The notes: a model not told the origin generated them from the letters alone. DNA of 64,000 bases from Trachythela sp. YZ-2020 (GCA_016169945.1 JADLSH010000184.1:1-64000), one strand, 5' to 3'; positions 11,601-22,840 are shown, counted from the stretch's first letter. Program-made: numbers and translations.

Positions 11601-12859
11601 GGGCGAAGCCCGAATGAACTATCATCTCATAGAAATCGAGAGCGAATAATCTAATTGTTTTAGTAGAAACCAGTATTTCAAAACGTTTTTCATAATTTAT
11701 TGAAATAAATTCGTTAAAAATCGAGCCGAGGAGATGGCTGTTTCGCTACTCGCTATCTGTCGACAATTAGATAGCGAGTAGCGTAGCCAATCAAATAACA
11801 GCATTTGCAATAGTATACTAGTATGATTCTACTAATTACATTTAGGGACTGATCGTTTATTACGTCACAGGGAGGGGCGGTAAAATTTTGAAATATGTTT
11901 ATTTTGCGGGGTAAGTTTTTAGTTGCCTAAATGAAGTCAAAAATGTGTAAAAGCATTAAAATTGTTTTTAAATAGTATTCAAAGTTTATAATTCGCATTA
12001 AATTTGTTGTTTTTTATGATTTTAAATTTTGGCGGGAAAATTTCCGTGTTTCTATACAGTTATAGAAACACGCTTCTCGACCAATCAGCACGCGCGTACT
12101 ATAAATGTTATATTATAATATAATTTCTTGCGACCAACACGTGGCCGATACACGATGATATTTCACACTTAATTTTTACAATTTCGCAGCTTACCCAGGG
12201 ACTGTTGTTACACTCATATTTGATACACCACCATTATTGTTCTCATTACCTATATCTACGTACACTTAAATGTTCTAAGTCCATGTTACGCACACAATAG
12301 GGTTAGGGATTGGGTCGGGATTAGGTTCAAGATCAAAGAGAAATATTCGTGACTCGCAACATGGCGTTATAACCCAAAATTTGCTGTAATTCATTACGAT
12401 TAGATTAGCCACTTTGTAATGTTTACTTATTTTTTTAATTATATTTAGAATTCCCGCGCGAATACGCTCTTCTCTCGTCAATAACATCATATTTTGTACG
12501 CCGTTTGAATCACTGCCGCTCTTGTGTCGCTCCAGCGTCGCACCTTAATACAATTAAGTTCGGCGCATGAGTGGAGCGGCGTCTGAATCGGGCCTTATTG
12601 TATCTATTAAATTATATATTATCTACACATTTATAACTCTATTTTATATATATATACTCACTTCAGTTGGGTAAAATGGTGTAATTATAGAATAGGATGC
12701 TGCTATTGTTATATAAATTATTGCAAAAGTCACAATTGTTAATTTTTTCTTTGTCCTTTCGGAGTTAACACTAACAGAGATTTGGCGCCTCTCTGAAGCT
12801 TTTTTCAAGAGCGGTTCAGCCTCATTGATGCTATCCTGCCAGAGACCACTATCTGCCAT
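5637..12859 (-). CDS. SLC18B1: SLC18B1-like major facilitator transporter, copy 1 (complete, 16 exons)
   Basis: Exons in transcript order: 12859-12662, 10739-10644, 10517-10444, 10014-9867, 9693-9625, 9338-9245, 8975-8895, 8689-8616, 8343-8245, 7237-7149, 6763-6668, 6390-6316, 6062-5996, 5870-5844, 5734-5682, 5643-5637. All borders are AG/GT and all phases fit, giving 448 residues (human SLC18B1 is about the same length). Landmarks: MADSGLWQDS start, TM1 with SYSIITPFYPTE, TM4 with RAFDGLGGAMAMTA, motif-C-like GLGFTSGPLIGG, GWIADKT before TM7-8, and GFAIDLATHGIVSG then GKFIGPTLSG for TM11. Exon 14 is a 27-nt microexon. Exon 9 has 33 codons and exon 1 carries a four-codon insertion relative to copies 0 and 3; both traits are shared with copy 2. 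The last exon stops two codons after the acceptor, so the C-terminus is shorter than in copies 2 and 3. Mammalian SLC18B1 is a vesicular polyamine transporter; substrate here is inferred. Confidence 0.92.
6864..7100. repeat. Foldback built from a SINE-like tail (intron 10)
   Basis: Left and right halves are inverted copies. Each reads inward from GGCATCTCG through TTGATGGTGTTTGTGGAT, ATTCGAACGAAAATTTA and AGACCTAGCCAGGAGCAG to a centre near 6975. Equivalent elements are at 16202-16443 and 27080-27301 (left arm mostly replaced). The inner sequence matches the segment following the tRNA-like part of the repeats at 41098-42066. Confidence 0.75.
7276..7831. repeat. ~118-bp minisatellite, five units, intron 9 of copy 1
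   Basis: Five head-to-tail units of the family described at 1-420. The last unit is interrupted at 7832 by a mobile element; the array resumes at 8139. Confidence 0.9.
7832..8138. mobile_element. Hairpin element inserted without target duplication (member 1)
   Basis: The 307-bp insert begins TTAACAATTAG and ends TACTAA. Intact neighbouring minisatellite units read GGATCAATAAGGG, and here that sequence is split cleanly after GGATCAA, with no duplicated target. A hairpin of about 100 bp (arms GACAACTCGGCCTCGTTGG) occupies the left end. Near the right end is a small hairpin (TAGACTATCACTAATAGTCTA) followed by CGTAGCCAATCAGA. Related elements: 11551-11835, 20395-20679, 21460-21960. Confidence 0.85.
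8380..8606. repeat. GGTGATGAT-type array, intron 8 of copy 1
   Basis: Triplet-rich array equivalent to 966-1195. It includes two tandem copies of a GATGGCAATGGTGATGATAG motif not seen in copy 0. Confidence 0.85.
11046..11473. mobile_element. TIR element with expanding GGGGAGT array and 9-bp target duplication
   Basis: Termini TAGACTTGCTCCAAGTCTGT and the complement, flanked by TGTTTTTAC on both sides (9 bp). Copy 3 has the empty site (GTGTGTTTTTACATGTG near 31270-31290). Inside, inverted GCGCACGAAAATGCGGGTGGG blocks flank direct repeats of TTTAACTCCCCAATCC. The allelic element in copy 2 (19765-20317) is 553 bp because this array grew. The target duplication length fits a Mutator-like element; no transposase is present. 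Confidence 0.85.
11551..11835. mobile_element. Hairpin element inserted without target duplication (member 2)
   Basis: This 285-bp insert starts TTAACAATTAG and ends TACTAA in intron 1. Copy 3 retains the uninterrupted site ACTTCTAATTACATTTAG near 31350. It has a left hairpin with arms CTCAAGATTTCTATGAGGTG/CACTTCATAG-like complement and a right hairpin of CTCGCTATCT/AGATAGCGAG followed by CGTAGCCAATCA. An allelic copy sits at 20395-20679 in transporter copy 2, so the insertion predates the copy 1/copy 2 duplication. Confidence 0.85.
11836..12661. other. Intron 1, promoter-proximal part, of copy 1
   Basis: Apart from the hairpin at 12044-12115 this holds AT-rich sequence and a segment at about 12285-12375 (AATAGGGTTAGGGATTGG) that recurs at 22190-22280 and 24870-24960. 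The minus-strand open frame at 12275-12490 is not conserved in content outside the two sister copies and has no domain. Confidence 0.4.
12044..12115. repeat. Hairpin next to an inverted CCAAT box
   Basis: GTGTTTCTATA and TATAGAAACAC form a hairpin, followed by TTCTCGACCAATCAGCACGC and ACTATAAATG. In copy 2 the hairpin loop is the target of the element at 21460-21960. The same hairpin plus CCAATCAG layout recurs elsewhere in the window, so this is probably the end of another small element family. Confidence 0.5.
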
Positions 12860-12944
12860 ATTTGTTTTGTACTGTTGTTGAATATAGTAAATTTTTCACC
12901 GATTTTTACACCAACGATGCACAATTTAACCACATTTTCAGAAG

Positions 12945-13306
12945 GTTACAGTCAAACCGGATGTTCTCTTGTGAGGAACATTGCAATATTGTCACGCAAT
13001 ATTTTGATTTGGACGCGAACAAATTGCAAATTGAAATTCACCAGGTGTGAAAACAAAGCCTCTGATTGGCTTCTAGCAAAAGAAACCAATCAAATGCTCC
13101 GAGCAATTGGTTCGGCGCTTCTTTTTTGCTAGTAGCCAATCAGAGGCTTTGTTTACAAAACTGGTTGTGAATTTCAATTTGCAATTCTTCGCACGCACGG
13201 TTGGAAATAGCTCAGAGGAATGTCCAATTGACAATATTGCGTGACAATATTGCGTGACAATAGTATTGCAATGTTCCTCGCAAGAGAACATCCGGTTAGA
13301 CTGGTT
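12945..13306. mobile_element. Palindromic element upstream of copy 1
   Basis: Left arm reads ACCGGATGTTCTCTTGTGAG, GAACATTGCAATATTG, AAATTGCAAATTGAAATTCA and AAAGCCTCTGATTGGCT; the right arm repeats these inverted. The sister element upstream of copy 2 (22841-23218) has extra copies of a GCGTGACAATATT unit in its right arm. It lies within 100 bp of the start codon, so it occupies the likely promoter of both genes. Confidence 0.75.
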
Positions 13307-14797
13307 AATATGCACAATTAGTAAAATTACATAGGTGATTATTGAAACTTCTCAACGCTGATTGGTTGCGCTACCTCGGATTAATACGCAATAATCACCT
13401 AGTCGAGGTTTTTATTCACCGATATTCACCGAGCCTGAGGCGAATAATCCGACTGCTCTATAACTTGAAAAAATTAACCCGTTTTATAAAGTATATATGG
13501 TTGAATTGCAATCTTAATTTAAAAGATGTGATGACAGTAACGTATCTGATATTATAACGTATCTGATATTATAACATTCACTATTGGTAATTGGTCTGTC
13601 ACTTTTTCTTAATAAAGTTTGAGAATAATACAGTGAATGATCTAGCGGAATGATCACGCACAAAGAAAAATTCGCACAAAGCAATTCCAGACAAAGCTCG
13701 TGGCGTGCGGCTACGAGTTCCTACGTCGTGCTTCGAATCCTGGCAAGTACATTATCGTTTTTTCGGGTTTTTTTCTATTTTTCTTTCCAGCCTAAAGCGC
13801 GGGGCCCCTTGAATGCGCGGGGCCCTTGAATGCGCGGGGCCCGTGGTATATGCCGCTTCTGCCATATGGTCCGGCCCTGCAGACGACACATATTGAACAT
13901 TTCTGAGTTTCGGAAACTGGCGAAATTCGAAAACACCCTGTTTTATCCTCACATATCCCTATATAGATCATATTTTTTACCATTTTGGTTTTCAATTTGT
14001 GAAAACAAAGCTTAATTTGGTTTACTGAAAGTAAAAATATACAATTTTAAGTACTCCTAAACTTTTGTTATCTGAAAAATTACGATTTTCAAAATTTCCT
14101 TCCATTTTCCTTCCATGCAGATGACCAAATTTCCCTCCAATTTCCTTCCAAACTACATTTCCTTATTTTTTTTATTCAACAAGCCATCATTTTCTTTTGG
14201 AAGGATTTATGTCCTTTTAATAATAATGGAATTTATTCGGCGTATCCACAGAGTGGCTCTTCATCTGAATTACAAACTACACTGATTAATTTAATTATGT
14301 TACATTATATTCTAAAGTCTAATTCTAATTAAAGTAGATCTTCTTGTTATATAATAGAATCTATCTTAAGCCTAAAATTGTAAAAACTATATGAAGTCTA
14401 AGAGTTTATGCTTCATGCAATCTGTTTTTTTAAAAAGGTCAGTTTTGTTTGTGTCCTAAAAGATAAAAAATTGTTTTCATTTCTAATATGTTCTGGCAAA
14501 ATGTTAAAAGTTTAGCGGCTGAATCTTGAAAAGTGCCAACAATGAGTGGTGTGGTTAAAGTTGTTGCCGATGTCCATGTTTCTTTTATCTGTGTTTGAAA
14601 GATGACTAGTTCACTTTCAGTTCACTGGCGGTAAAAAGCAATAATAAACATAAACAATATATATGCTCTGCGAATATAAATTTACCTAACATCGCTCTGT
14701 GTCCGAAATTGCGTTGCAAGGGTTGCAACAAAAATTGCATCGTTAAACATGGCCATAGAAGATCTCGCACTTCACCAACTGGACTGCTCGTACAACT
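13307..14797. other. Intergenic region between copies 2 and 1
   Basis: Contains an inverted pair AGGTGATTATTG/CAATAATCACCT at 13333-13403, a three-unit run of GCGCGGGGCCCTTGAAT near 13797-13848, and a low-complexity stretch TTTCCTTCCA near 14095-14160. AT-rich sequence starting AATAATGGAATTTATTC at about 14222 looks like the edge of a retroelement but carries no coding domain. Homologous sequence is at 23235-25600. No gene is supported. Confidence 0.5.
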
Positions 14798-17700
14798 TTA
14801 CTTACTGTAACCTGTACACATCCAGTACATCCAGTCGTTACGCTTGTACCGCGTTAGGATTGTGATAACTTGGCGATGACTTATTGCTATCTGTTGCCTC
14901 TGGTACTTGCCTAATGAAGAACGAGAAAGATATAAGAACATGCTAAAATTGGTAACCACTTGTTCGATGGTGAATTTTTTTCTGGGATAAGGAAAACTAC
15001 TTTTTGGGAGTCGACTTACGTTTTAGGAGATTTTGAACTTCCCGACAATACTAAACCAAGAAGAACTATGCTCTGAAATAAGAAGAAGTTTATACACACA
15101 CTGTGTCAAAGGCTAAATTACAACTTATTATCCTCTATAATTGTTCATGTATCATGACCACCAACCTGTAATAATAGAACACAACCAAATCCCTTGAACA
15201 AAAGAACGGTATTTTACATCAATATATAGTAAAAGTTTCGAATGTACATATTCAGACATATTCTTCATCAAAATATTACTTATTTGAACCACGTTATCAA
15301 ATATTATAATCTTTACCGTACACGTCCAATTAAAATGAAGATATTGATTAAGGACACCACTTAACGTTGGACCAAAGAATGCACTGCAGATAGAAAGTTA
15401 ATTGATGGCATTAATGAAGGTTTATACAGGTCAAGTACATGTTTACCAAAATACAGCACACAATGTACGACCATGCTACCATTGTGTGTGTGCGTGCGTG
15501 TGTGTATGTGTTTGTAAGTACAAAACTTATCATTCATAACATTAGACGCATTCATATTCTCGAAATGTCGATTTCACAACGTTAGGAGTGAGAGGAAGCA
15601 TCCGCGGTTTTGGTAATGTGCAGTCTATGAATGCCCTCTCTAGTTATGAAGTACTAACCCGATATTAAATGCTGCTCCAAAGATACCCGAAACAATGCCA
15701 TGCGTAGCGAGATCAATTGCAAAACCACGTGCTCTGAAAAAACGAAACAATACTGAACGATGAGTCGGGATGGTAGTTCTGGGGTTAAATGATTGCACAT
15801 TAAAGGCTGTTCACACAATCTCATTTGTCAAAACCAATTCTCCTCCTGACGTATGTGATTTCACACAATCAAACAACAACTACACTCTTCGCCAGGTATG
15901 AGCCAATAGCCTTACTCTTGTCAGCAAATCCAGTAAATCACATACGTCAGGAGGGGAATTGGATCCGACAAATCAGATCGTGTGAACTAGCCTTAAGGCT
16001 ACATACTTTACAATATTTTCTAATTCTGAAAATGCTGGAATCGTCATCGCACCAATTGATAAACCCATTAACCCTAACGACACGTAAACCAACCATAGCT
16101 TGCTGGTTTGAAACAAAAATAATGAATGAGTGATGTGAAACCGTGGCCCCAATGCGCGCTAATAATCAATAGAGGCTGTAAAGAATATGGAGAAATACCA
16201 AGATTTTTCTCGGCATCTCGTTCCATGGGAATAATAGTTGATGGTGTTTGTGGATAGAATATTCGAACGAAAATTTATATACATTTTTTTGGACCTAGCC
16301 AGGAGCAGTTGCGAAACCTTATGTTGCATTTTTCGCAACTGCTCCTGGCTAGGTCTAAAAATGCATCTAAATTTTCGTTCGAATATTCCATCCATAAACA
16401 CCATCAACTATTATTCCCATGGAACGAGATGCCGAGAAAAATCTTCGTGAAGAATAATTTCATAGTGAAATACAAGTTGCAAAAAACATACTTTGGCATA
16501 AATGAAAAAGGCACAGGACCCAATAGTAAGAAACTTATTCCACAAACAAAACTTCCTAGCATTATAACCCATCTGGCATTCTGAAAAATAGAAGTAAAAT
16601 AAATTTGAACAGGGTTTGCCACTTACTGGACCTCCAGGAAGAACAGTTTAGAACTGATAGGGCTATCCAGTATAAATAAAGTTAATTTAGTTTAGGTTTC
16701 CTCCTGTAGTAACACTGGATCAATAAGGGATGACTCTTACTGGACCTCTAGGGAGAACCGTTTAGAACTGATAGAGCTATCCAGTATAAATAAAGTTAAT
16801 TTAGTTTAGGTTTCCTCCTGTAGTAACACTGGATCAATAAGGGATGGTCCTTACTGGACCTCTAGGGAGAACAGTTTAGAACTGATAGAGTTATCCAGTA
16901 TAAATAAAGTTAATTTAGTTTAGGTTTCCTCCTGTAGTAACACTGGATCAATAAGGGATGACTCTTACTGGACCTCTAGGGAGAACAGGTTAGAACTGAT
17001 AGAGCTATCCAGTATAAATAAAGTTAGTTAGTTTGGTTTAGCTCAATCTATACCTACCGTCTTGTCAGCAATCCATCCAAACAAGGGAGCAAACAATGTG
17101 TAACCACATAATATGAAGAAAATTAAACCAATTTTTGTAAAGCTTGTTATGTTGAACTACGTGAAAGAAAAGCTACAGTTACTAAAACCTGATGGTGATG
17201 TTGGTAATGGTGGTAACAGTGATGATAATGGTAACATTTGGTCATTATGGTGATGGCAATGGTGATGATAGTGATGGTGGTGATGATGATGGTGGTGATG
17301 ATGATGGTAGTGATGGTGGTAATGTTGCAGATGGTGATGATGTCTTTGGTAACAAATGTGATGGTGATAATGATGAACATCATTAAGTATCTAACCTCCT
17401 TTTTCAAGTGAGGAGCAAGTGTAGGTTGCATCGCTCCCATTGCTATGCCGCCAGTAACAATTGTCATAACTGTAAACAAATGAAGAAACTTAAATATTGC
17501 AGAAAGAATTACAGAGCACCTGGAGAAAACCTGTGGTGTTTGGTAGAGTCAAACTGGAAATACTCTTCTCACATGCAAATGAGATGAAATTATAATCAGA
17601 CAACTGCATATTTCAAAAATTGACCTCATGGTTGAATGCTAATAATTGTGCTGACAACACGTCACAGTACCAACCTATGATATCAAACGCTGGTATTTTA

Positions 17701-20700
17701 ACAAACTTCCAAAGTGACGCATTTGTATTTTGCTGCTCTTCCTCTGACGGACTGGCTGTATAGAACAAAAATATAATAATTATACAAATATGTTTTAGAT
17801 AAATATTTTAATTTAAGTAGTACATAACATGGAGATGTTTGATCAGCAAATGGGCTACCCTGATCACCAGTTAAAGAAATATCCATCCCACTGGTGCTCC
17901 AATGTTGAAGTGTTTTTGTTCTTTTTTGGCTCAACAACGAGTACCAACATCTGGCAGAGTGTCTGCACACTGTGGCTGACACTGAATGCCCAAGTTTAAA
18001 GATTAACTCAAGACTATTACCTTGACGTATTTGAGGCAAGATACAGATACACACGGGAAGAGTGATGAGAATCAAACTCGCAAGTACAAAGAAAGGCAAT
18101 CCAAAACCACCATACTAAAACATATAAATACATATTTAACTTATTAAGCAATATTGCACCTTAACAAGCATTCATATTATTTAACCCATTAGCTTTCAAT
18201 GCGCCCAGATGCACCATACTTTAGTATTTTATTATGTCTAACGCCAGACGATTTTTACCCCTTGACAAACAACCATTGGGTACACTACAGCATAATAAGT
18301 TAACCAACTTATGCCTTCATACATCATATAAAACACCTCCAATAAGTGGTCCAGATGTAAAACCAAGTCCACTGAATAGTTCTAAACCACCCTACAGAAT
18401 ATAAATTTAAGAAAATGTTTACCACACATTACATCATGAGAACAAAGCATGCACAAACCTGAAAAGGGGCACACCAATTTATGGACTGTATATGATATTA
18501 TCAATGAATGCCAGTGGTAGGGTACTGCCAGTGAATGGGTTAAGCAATATTGAGCATTGCTTACCACGATACTGCCAACATTGTGAGGAAAACATTGAGC
18601 TAAAAATGCCACAGCTGCTGTCATTGCCATTGCTCCACCAAGTCCATCAAATGCTCGAATAATACATGAGAATGTTATGAATACAGTCCCATATGGCATT
18701 TTATTCAAAAATCTAGTTTAGATAAAAATATATGGGAAAAACAAAGCGATGATGGAAGTAGAATAATTTGTGCAACACTATATTTCTGTTATTTGCAATT
18801 AATGATGAAACGTCACACTAGAGGTAAAACATCACCTTTTTAAATTAATAACAAAAAAGTCTATTCTGGTGATACTTAAACTAGTTACTAGCCTGCCCTA
18901 ATTGGAGAAAAAAAGACAAACGGGAAAAGCGCCAGGGTTTGTCATACAAACCAGCTTTCATGACTAAACACCCTAATAAAGGATGGTCAAAATTGACCAT
19001 CCTTCAATCAAGACGAACTATTTCTTGTTGAAGCTATCAAATTTATGTTAAAAATTAGAATGGCGTTTAGTTACAAAAGCTGGGTTTTGCGGCAGACCCT
19101 CATTCCCAGTTCCTCTTTTCCGCTCCAAAGAGAGCCGGCCACGCATGCTAACTTGAACGTACCCAAATAAAAATTCAGAAACGCCAATGACGAAAATTCC
19201 ACTGAACAAAAAGAACCGGACTCCAACAGTTGGTATCTTGAAAAATAGAGCAAAACTGATTAGAATTACAGGCAGAGTAACGTCTCGATTATTTATCTGT
19301 GATGTCCGTGTGTCAAAAATGCCGCTTGTTTAAGCTGCTCTAATAATTTATTAACAACATACCCAGGAACCAACCAATGGTGCGACAAAAACATTTACTA
19401 ACGCAAATATACCAAATATAAAACCAACTATGTCAATATTTGCTCCCTTTTCTATCGCCTATATAATTGAACGATACAAGATTATTGAAACGATCTTGCA
19501 GTTTTCACTGCATTGCCTCTACTGAATGGTGGTTTGTTTCAAGTTGTCATCTAGACACATAATATGTGTTAACATTAACAATATGTGTTCGCAAGACTTG
19601 TAACGTTGAGTCAACAACCTTGAAGCAAGTTGTCAACAAGCCGTTGACAACTTGTCAACAAGCTGGGAGCAAGCAGTGCAAACACATCCTGATAACAAGT
19701 TGTTGAAACAGCATGAATATGGTACAAGTCTGCTGCAGGTTTGTTACAACTTGTGTGTTTTTACTAGACTTGCTCGAAGTCTGTCTCTTAAAGGGTTTTA
19801 TATTGGGGAGTTGTAAAGGATTGGGGAGTTATAAAGGGCGCACGAAAATGCGGGTGGGAGGAAATTAAAGCAGGCAGCGGGCGGACGGGTTTTTTATTGG
19901 GGAGTTGTAAAGGATTGGGGAGTTATAAAGGGCGCACGAAAATGCGGGTGGGAGGAAATTAAACCCGCCTCCCCCTTAATTTCCCATCGCCCGCATTTTC
20001 ATGCGTTCTTTATAACTTCGTGCGCCTTTTATAACTCCCCAATCCTTTATAACTCCCCAATCCTTTATAACTCCCCAAACCTTTAACTCCCCCCCAAACC
20101 TTTAACTCCCCAATCCTTTAACTCCCCAATCCTTTAACTCCCCAATCCTTTAACTCCCCAATCCTTTAACTCCCCAATCCTTTAACTCCCCAATCCTTTA
20201 TAACTCCCCAATCCTTTATAACTCCCCAAACCTTTAACTCCCCAATCCTTTAACTCCCCAATCCTTTATAACTCCCCAATAAAAACCCCTTTAAGAGACA
20301 GACTTGGAGCAAGTCTATGTTTTTACGTGTGTAGATGTCATGCAATTGGTCTATACAATAAAATGGTGCCTTCGAAAAATCTGGAAACTTCTAATTAACA
20401 ATTAGATTATGAGCTCAAGATTTCTATGAGGTGATAGTTGATGAGGGCGAAGCCCGAATGAACTATCATCTCATAGAAATCGAGAGCGAATAATCTAATT
20501 GTTTTAGTAGAAACCAGTATTTCAAAACGTTTTTCATAATTTATTGAAATAAATACGTTACAAATCGAGCCGAGGAGATGGCTGTTTCGCTACTCGCTAT
20601 CTGTCGACAATTAGATAGCGAGTAGCGTAGCCAATCAAATAACAGCATTTGCAATAGTATACTAGTATGATTCTACTAATTACATTTAGGGACTGATCGT

Positions 20701-22755
20701 TTATTACGTCGCAGGGAGGGGCGGTAAAATTTTGAAATATGTTTATTTTGCGGGGTAAATTTTTAGTTGCCTAAATGAAAGGGGGGGGGGGGGTTAAAAT
20801 TTTGAATTGCAAACCAGGCAAATGACATTAATATGAGATAAGAAATCTTTACTATTTTAATATTGAAGAAATATATGTTAATTCTGGAAAGAAATTTAAC
20901 TGTACGCGAGTAATTATTATCGATCGATCTATAGTCGACAATATATAAGGCTGTGTGGAACTTTAGTATGTAAAAGAATGGAATCTAGACATCTAGTTTT
21001 CCATTACTCCGCTGAACCGAATGATTGTAGCGGGCTCAAACTAAAACATGATACATTTTTTCCTGTGTTTCTATCATCTATGGTTTCTATACACTTATAG
21101 AAACACTTGTGGGAGTTTGGGAGAACTCGAAATAACGTGGAAAAACTCGCCCAACGGGCTCGTTTTCCCACTGATTATTTCTCGTTCTCCCAAACTCCCA
21201 CGCGTGTTTCTATAAGTGTATAGAAACACGGAAAATGTTTTCTATTTCTTAATTATAACATTTATAGTACGCGCGTGCTGACCTTTGCTCGTCAATTTCG
21301 CTGCAAGAAAACAACTCTGTTTGAAAATTAACAGTCAAAAATGTGTAAAAGCATTAAAATTGTTTTTAAATAGTATTCAAAGTTTATAATTCGCATTAAA
21401 TTTGTTGTTTTTTATGATTTTAAATTTTGGCGGGAAAATTTCCGTGTTTCTATACAGTTTTAGTATACACCCAACCATTGTCCATTACAAATCCTACATT
21501 CTGATTGGCTACTCAACCGTTGACCATTCGTGATGGACAACGTTTGGGAAAAATGAAAACAAACCTGAAAAAATATGGCAGTAAACTCTCGTTTTGCAGA
21601 CGTTTCGGAGGAATTTTTGGAGAGTTTGATAGAAAATTCTACCCCTGAGAAAATTAAAAAGGCCACAAAATATGGCATGAAGATTTTTAATGGCAAGGAA
21701 CGAAATAGAAACCGTATTTTATTAATAAATCTGCTTTTACTTGCCGCTCACGAGTGGTTAAATAACACAACTGAATTAAATTATTTTAAAAATTACACGG
21801 TGTATGGATTATTTTCTCGAAATTAATATATCTATACAAGGTGTATACTAAAACAATTAGACAACTCGTCCTCGTTGTCTATGAGCGAATAGTCGACTCA
21901 GGCTTCGCCTTCGTTGACTATTCGCTCATAGACAACTCGGACTCGTTGTCTAATTGTTAAATAGAAACACGCTTCTCGACCAATCAGCACGCGCGTACTA
22001 TAAATGTTATATAATATAATATAATTTCTTGCGACCAACACGTGGCCGATACACGATCATATTTCACACTTAATTTTTACAATTTCGCAGCTTACTCAGG
22101 GACTGTTGTTACACTCATATTTGATACACCACCATTATTGTTCTCATTACCTATATCTAAACTTAAATGTTCTAAGTCCATGTTACGCACACTATAGGGT
22201 TAGGGATTGGGTCGGGATTAGGGTCAAGATCAAAGAGAAATATTCGTGACTCGCAACATGGCGTTATAACCCAAAATTTGCTGTAATTTATTACGATTAG
22301 ATTAGCCACTTTGTAATGTTTACTTATTTTTTTAATTATATTTAGAATTCCCGCGCGAATACACTCCTCTCTCGTCAATAACATCATATTTTGTACGCCG
22401 TTTGAATCACTGCCGCTCTTCTGTCGCTCCAGCGTCGCACCTAATCACAATTAAGTTCGGCGCATGAGTGGAGCGGCGTCTTAAAACGGGCCTTATTGTA
22501 TCTATTACATTATATATTATCTACACATTTATAACTCTATTTTATATATATACTCACTTCAGTTGGGTAAAATGGTGTAATTACAGAATAGGATGCTGCT
22601 ATTGTTATATAAATTATTGCAAAAGTCACAATTGTTAATTTTTTCTTTGTCCTTTCGGAGTTAACACTAACAGAGATCTGGCGTCTCTCTGAAGCTTTTT
22701 TCAAAAGCGGTTCAGCCTCATTGATGCTATCCTGCCAGAGACCACTATCTGCCAT
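14798..22755 (-). CDS. SLC18B1: SLC18B1-like major facilitator transporter, copy 2 (complete, 16 exons)
   Basis: Exons in transcript order: 22755-22558, 19458-19363, 19236-19163, 18712-18565, 18391-18323, 18114-18021, 17755-17675, 17469-17396, 17156-17058, 16580-16492, 16102-16007, 15733-15659, 15383-15317, 15192-15166, 15072-15020, 14981-14798. Every exon matches copy 1 in length except the last, and the two are nearly identical in sequence. Same MFS landmarks: SYSVITPFYPTE in TM1, RAFDGLGGAMAMTA, GLGFTSGPLIGG, GWIADKT. Exon 16 begins with seven A residues (six in copy 3, four in copy 1), which shifts the frame and yields a 60-residue tail ending TGYSK, 507 residues in total. That tail is unlike the other copies and may reflect a slippage mutation. 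Exon 2 reads AIEKGANID where copy 1 has AREKGANID. Confidence 0.9.
16202..16443. repeat. Foldback built from a SINE-like tail, intron 10 of copy 2
   Basis: Allelic to 6864-7100, with arms closing on GGCATCTCG/CGAGATGCC. Confidence 0.75.
16620..17040. repeat. ~118-bp minisatellite, four units, intron 9 of copy 2
   Basis: Same family as 1-420. Four units, without the hairpin element that interrupts the copy 1 array, so the insertion at 7832-8138 postdates the split of copies 1 and 2. Confidence 0.9.
17190..17386. repeat. GGTGATGAT-type array, intron 8 of copy 2
   Basis: Shorter form of the array at 8380-8606. Confidence 0.85.
19765..20317. mobile_element. TIR element with GGGGAGT array, copy 2 allele
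   Basis: Same insertion as 11046-11473, at the same target, with TAGACTTGCTC termini. The array of TTTAACTCCCCAATCC-like units is about 125 bp longer than in copy 1. Confidence 0.85.
20395..20679. mobile_element. Hairpin element without target duplication, copy 2 allele of member 2
   Basis: Allelic to 11551-11835: 285 bp with TTAACAATTAG and TACTAA ends at the same position of intron 1. Confidence 0.85.
20776..21334. mobile_element. Insert in copy 2 intron 1 with a foldback end
   Basis: Copy 1 reads straight through (CCTAAATGAAGTCAAAAATG near 11930-11948), whereas copy 2 carries about 555 extra bases starting in a run of 13 G. The right part at 21075-21232 is a strong hairpin: GTTTCTATACACTTATAGAA, GTGGGAGTTTGGGAGAAC and the complements. 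Boundaries are approximate and no clear target duplication was found. Confidence 0.6.
21460..21960 (+). mobile_element. Hairpin element without target duplication, carrying a Crypton-like ORF (member 3)
   Basis: Copy 1 has the empty site CTATACAGTTATAGAAACAC; here it is split after CAGTT by a 501-bp insert reading TTAGTATACACC to CTAATTGTTAA (opposite orientation to members 1 and 2). No target duplication. The 5' end has TTCTGATTGGCTAC, the inverted CCAAT motif found in the other members, and the 3' end has a 100-bp hairpin with arms GACAACTCGTCCTCGTTG-like. The ORF at 21575-21826 lies between them, so this is the least reduced member of the family. Confidence 0.85.
21575..21826 (+). CDS. 83-residue remnant resembling the N-terminus of Crypton/DUF3504-type recombinase-like proteins
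   Basis: The start RFADVSEEFLESLIEN, followed by TPEKIKKATKYGMKIF, has the pattern recalled for the N-terminal region of Crypton tyrosine-recombinase-like proteins of animals (an RFA-x-[VIL]-[ST]-E-E start, then a KKAT-rich helix). After about residue 45 the similarity stops and the rest is Leu/Asn-rich. No catalytic R-H-R-Y region is present, so it cannot be an active recombinase. Start ATG sits about 95 bp inside the element and a CCAAT-like box precedes it. It could be an expressed accessory peptide or simply decay. Family assignment is from memory and moderate. Confidence 0.5.
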   Translation: MAVNSRFADVSEEFLESLIENSTPEKIKKATKYGMKIFNGKERNRNRILLINLLLLAAHEWLNNTTELNYFKNYTVYGLFSRN

Positions 22756-22840
22756 ATTTGTTTTGTACTGTTGTTGAATATAGTAAATTTTTCACCGATT
22801 TTTACACCAACGATGCACAATTTAACCACATTTTCAGAAG

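Noticed and set aside
13752..14015. Short frames around the GCGCGGGGCCC run (also 24434-24753)
   Set aside because: Differ between sister spacers by frameshifts and contain only simple repeat and AT-rich sequence.
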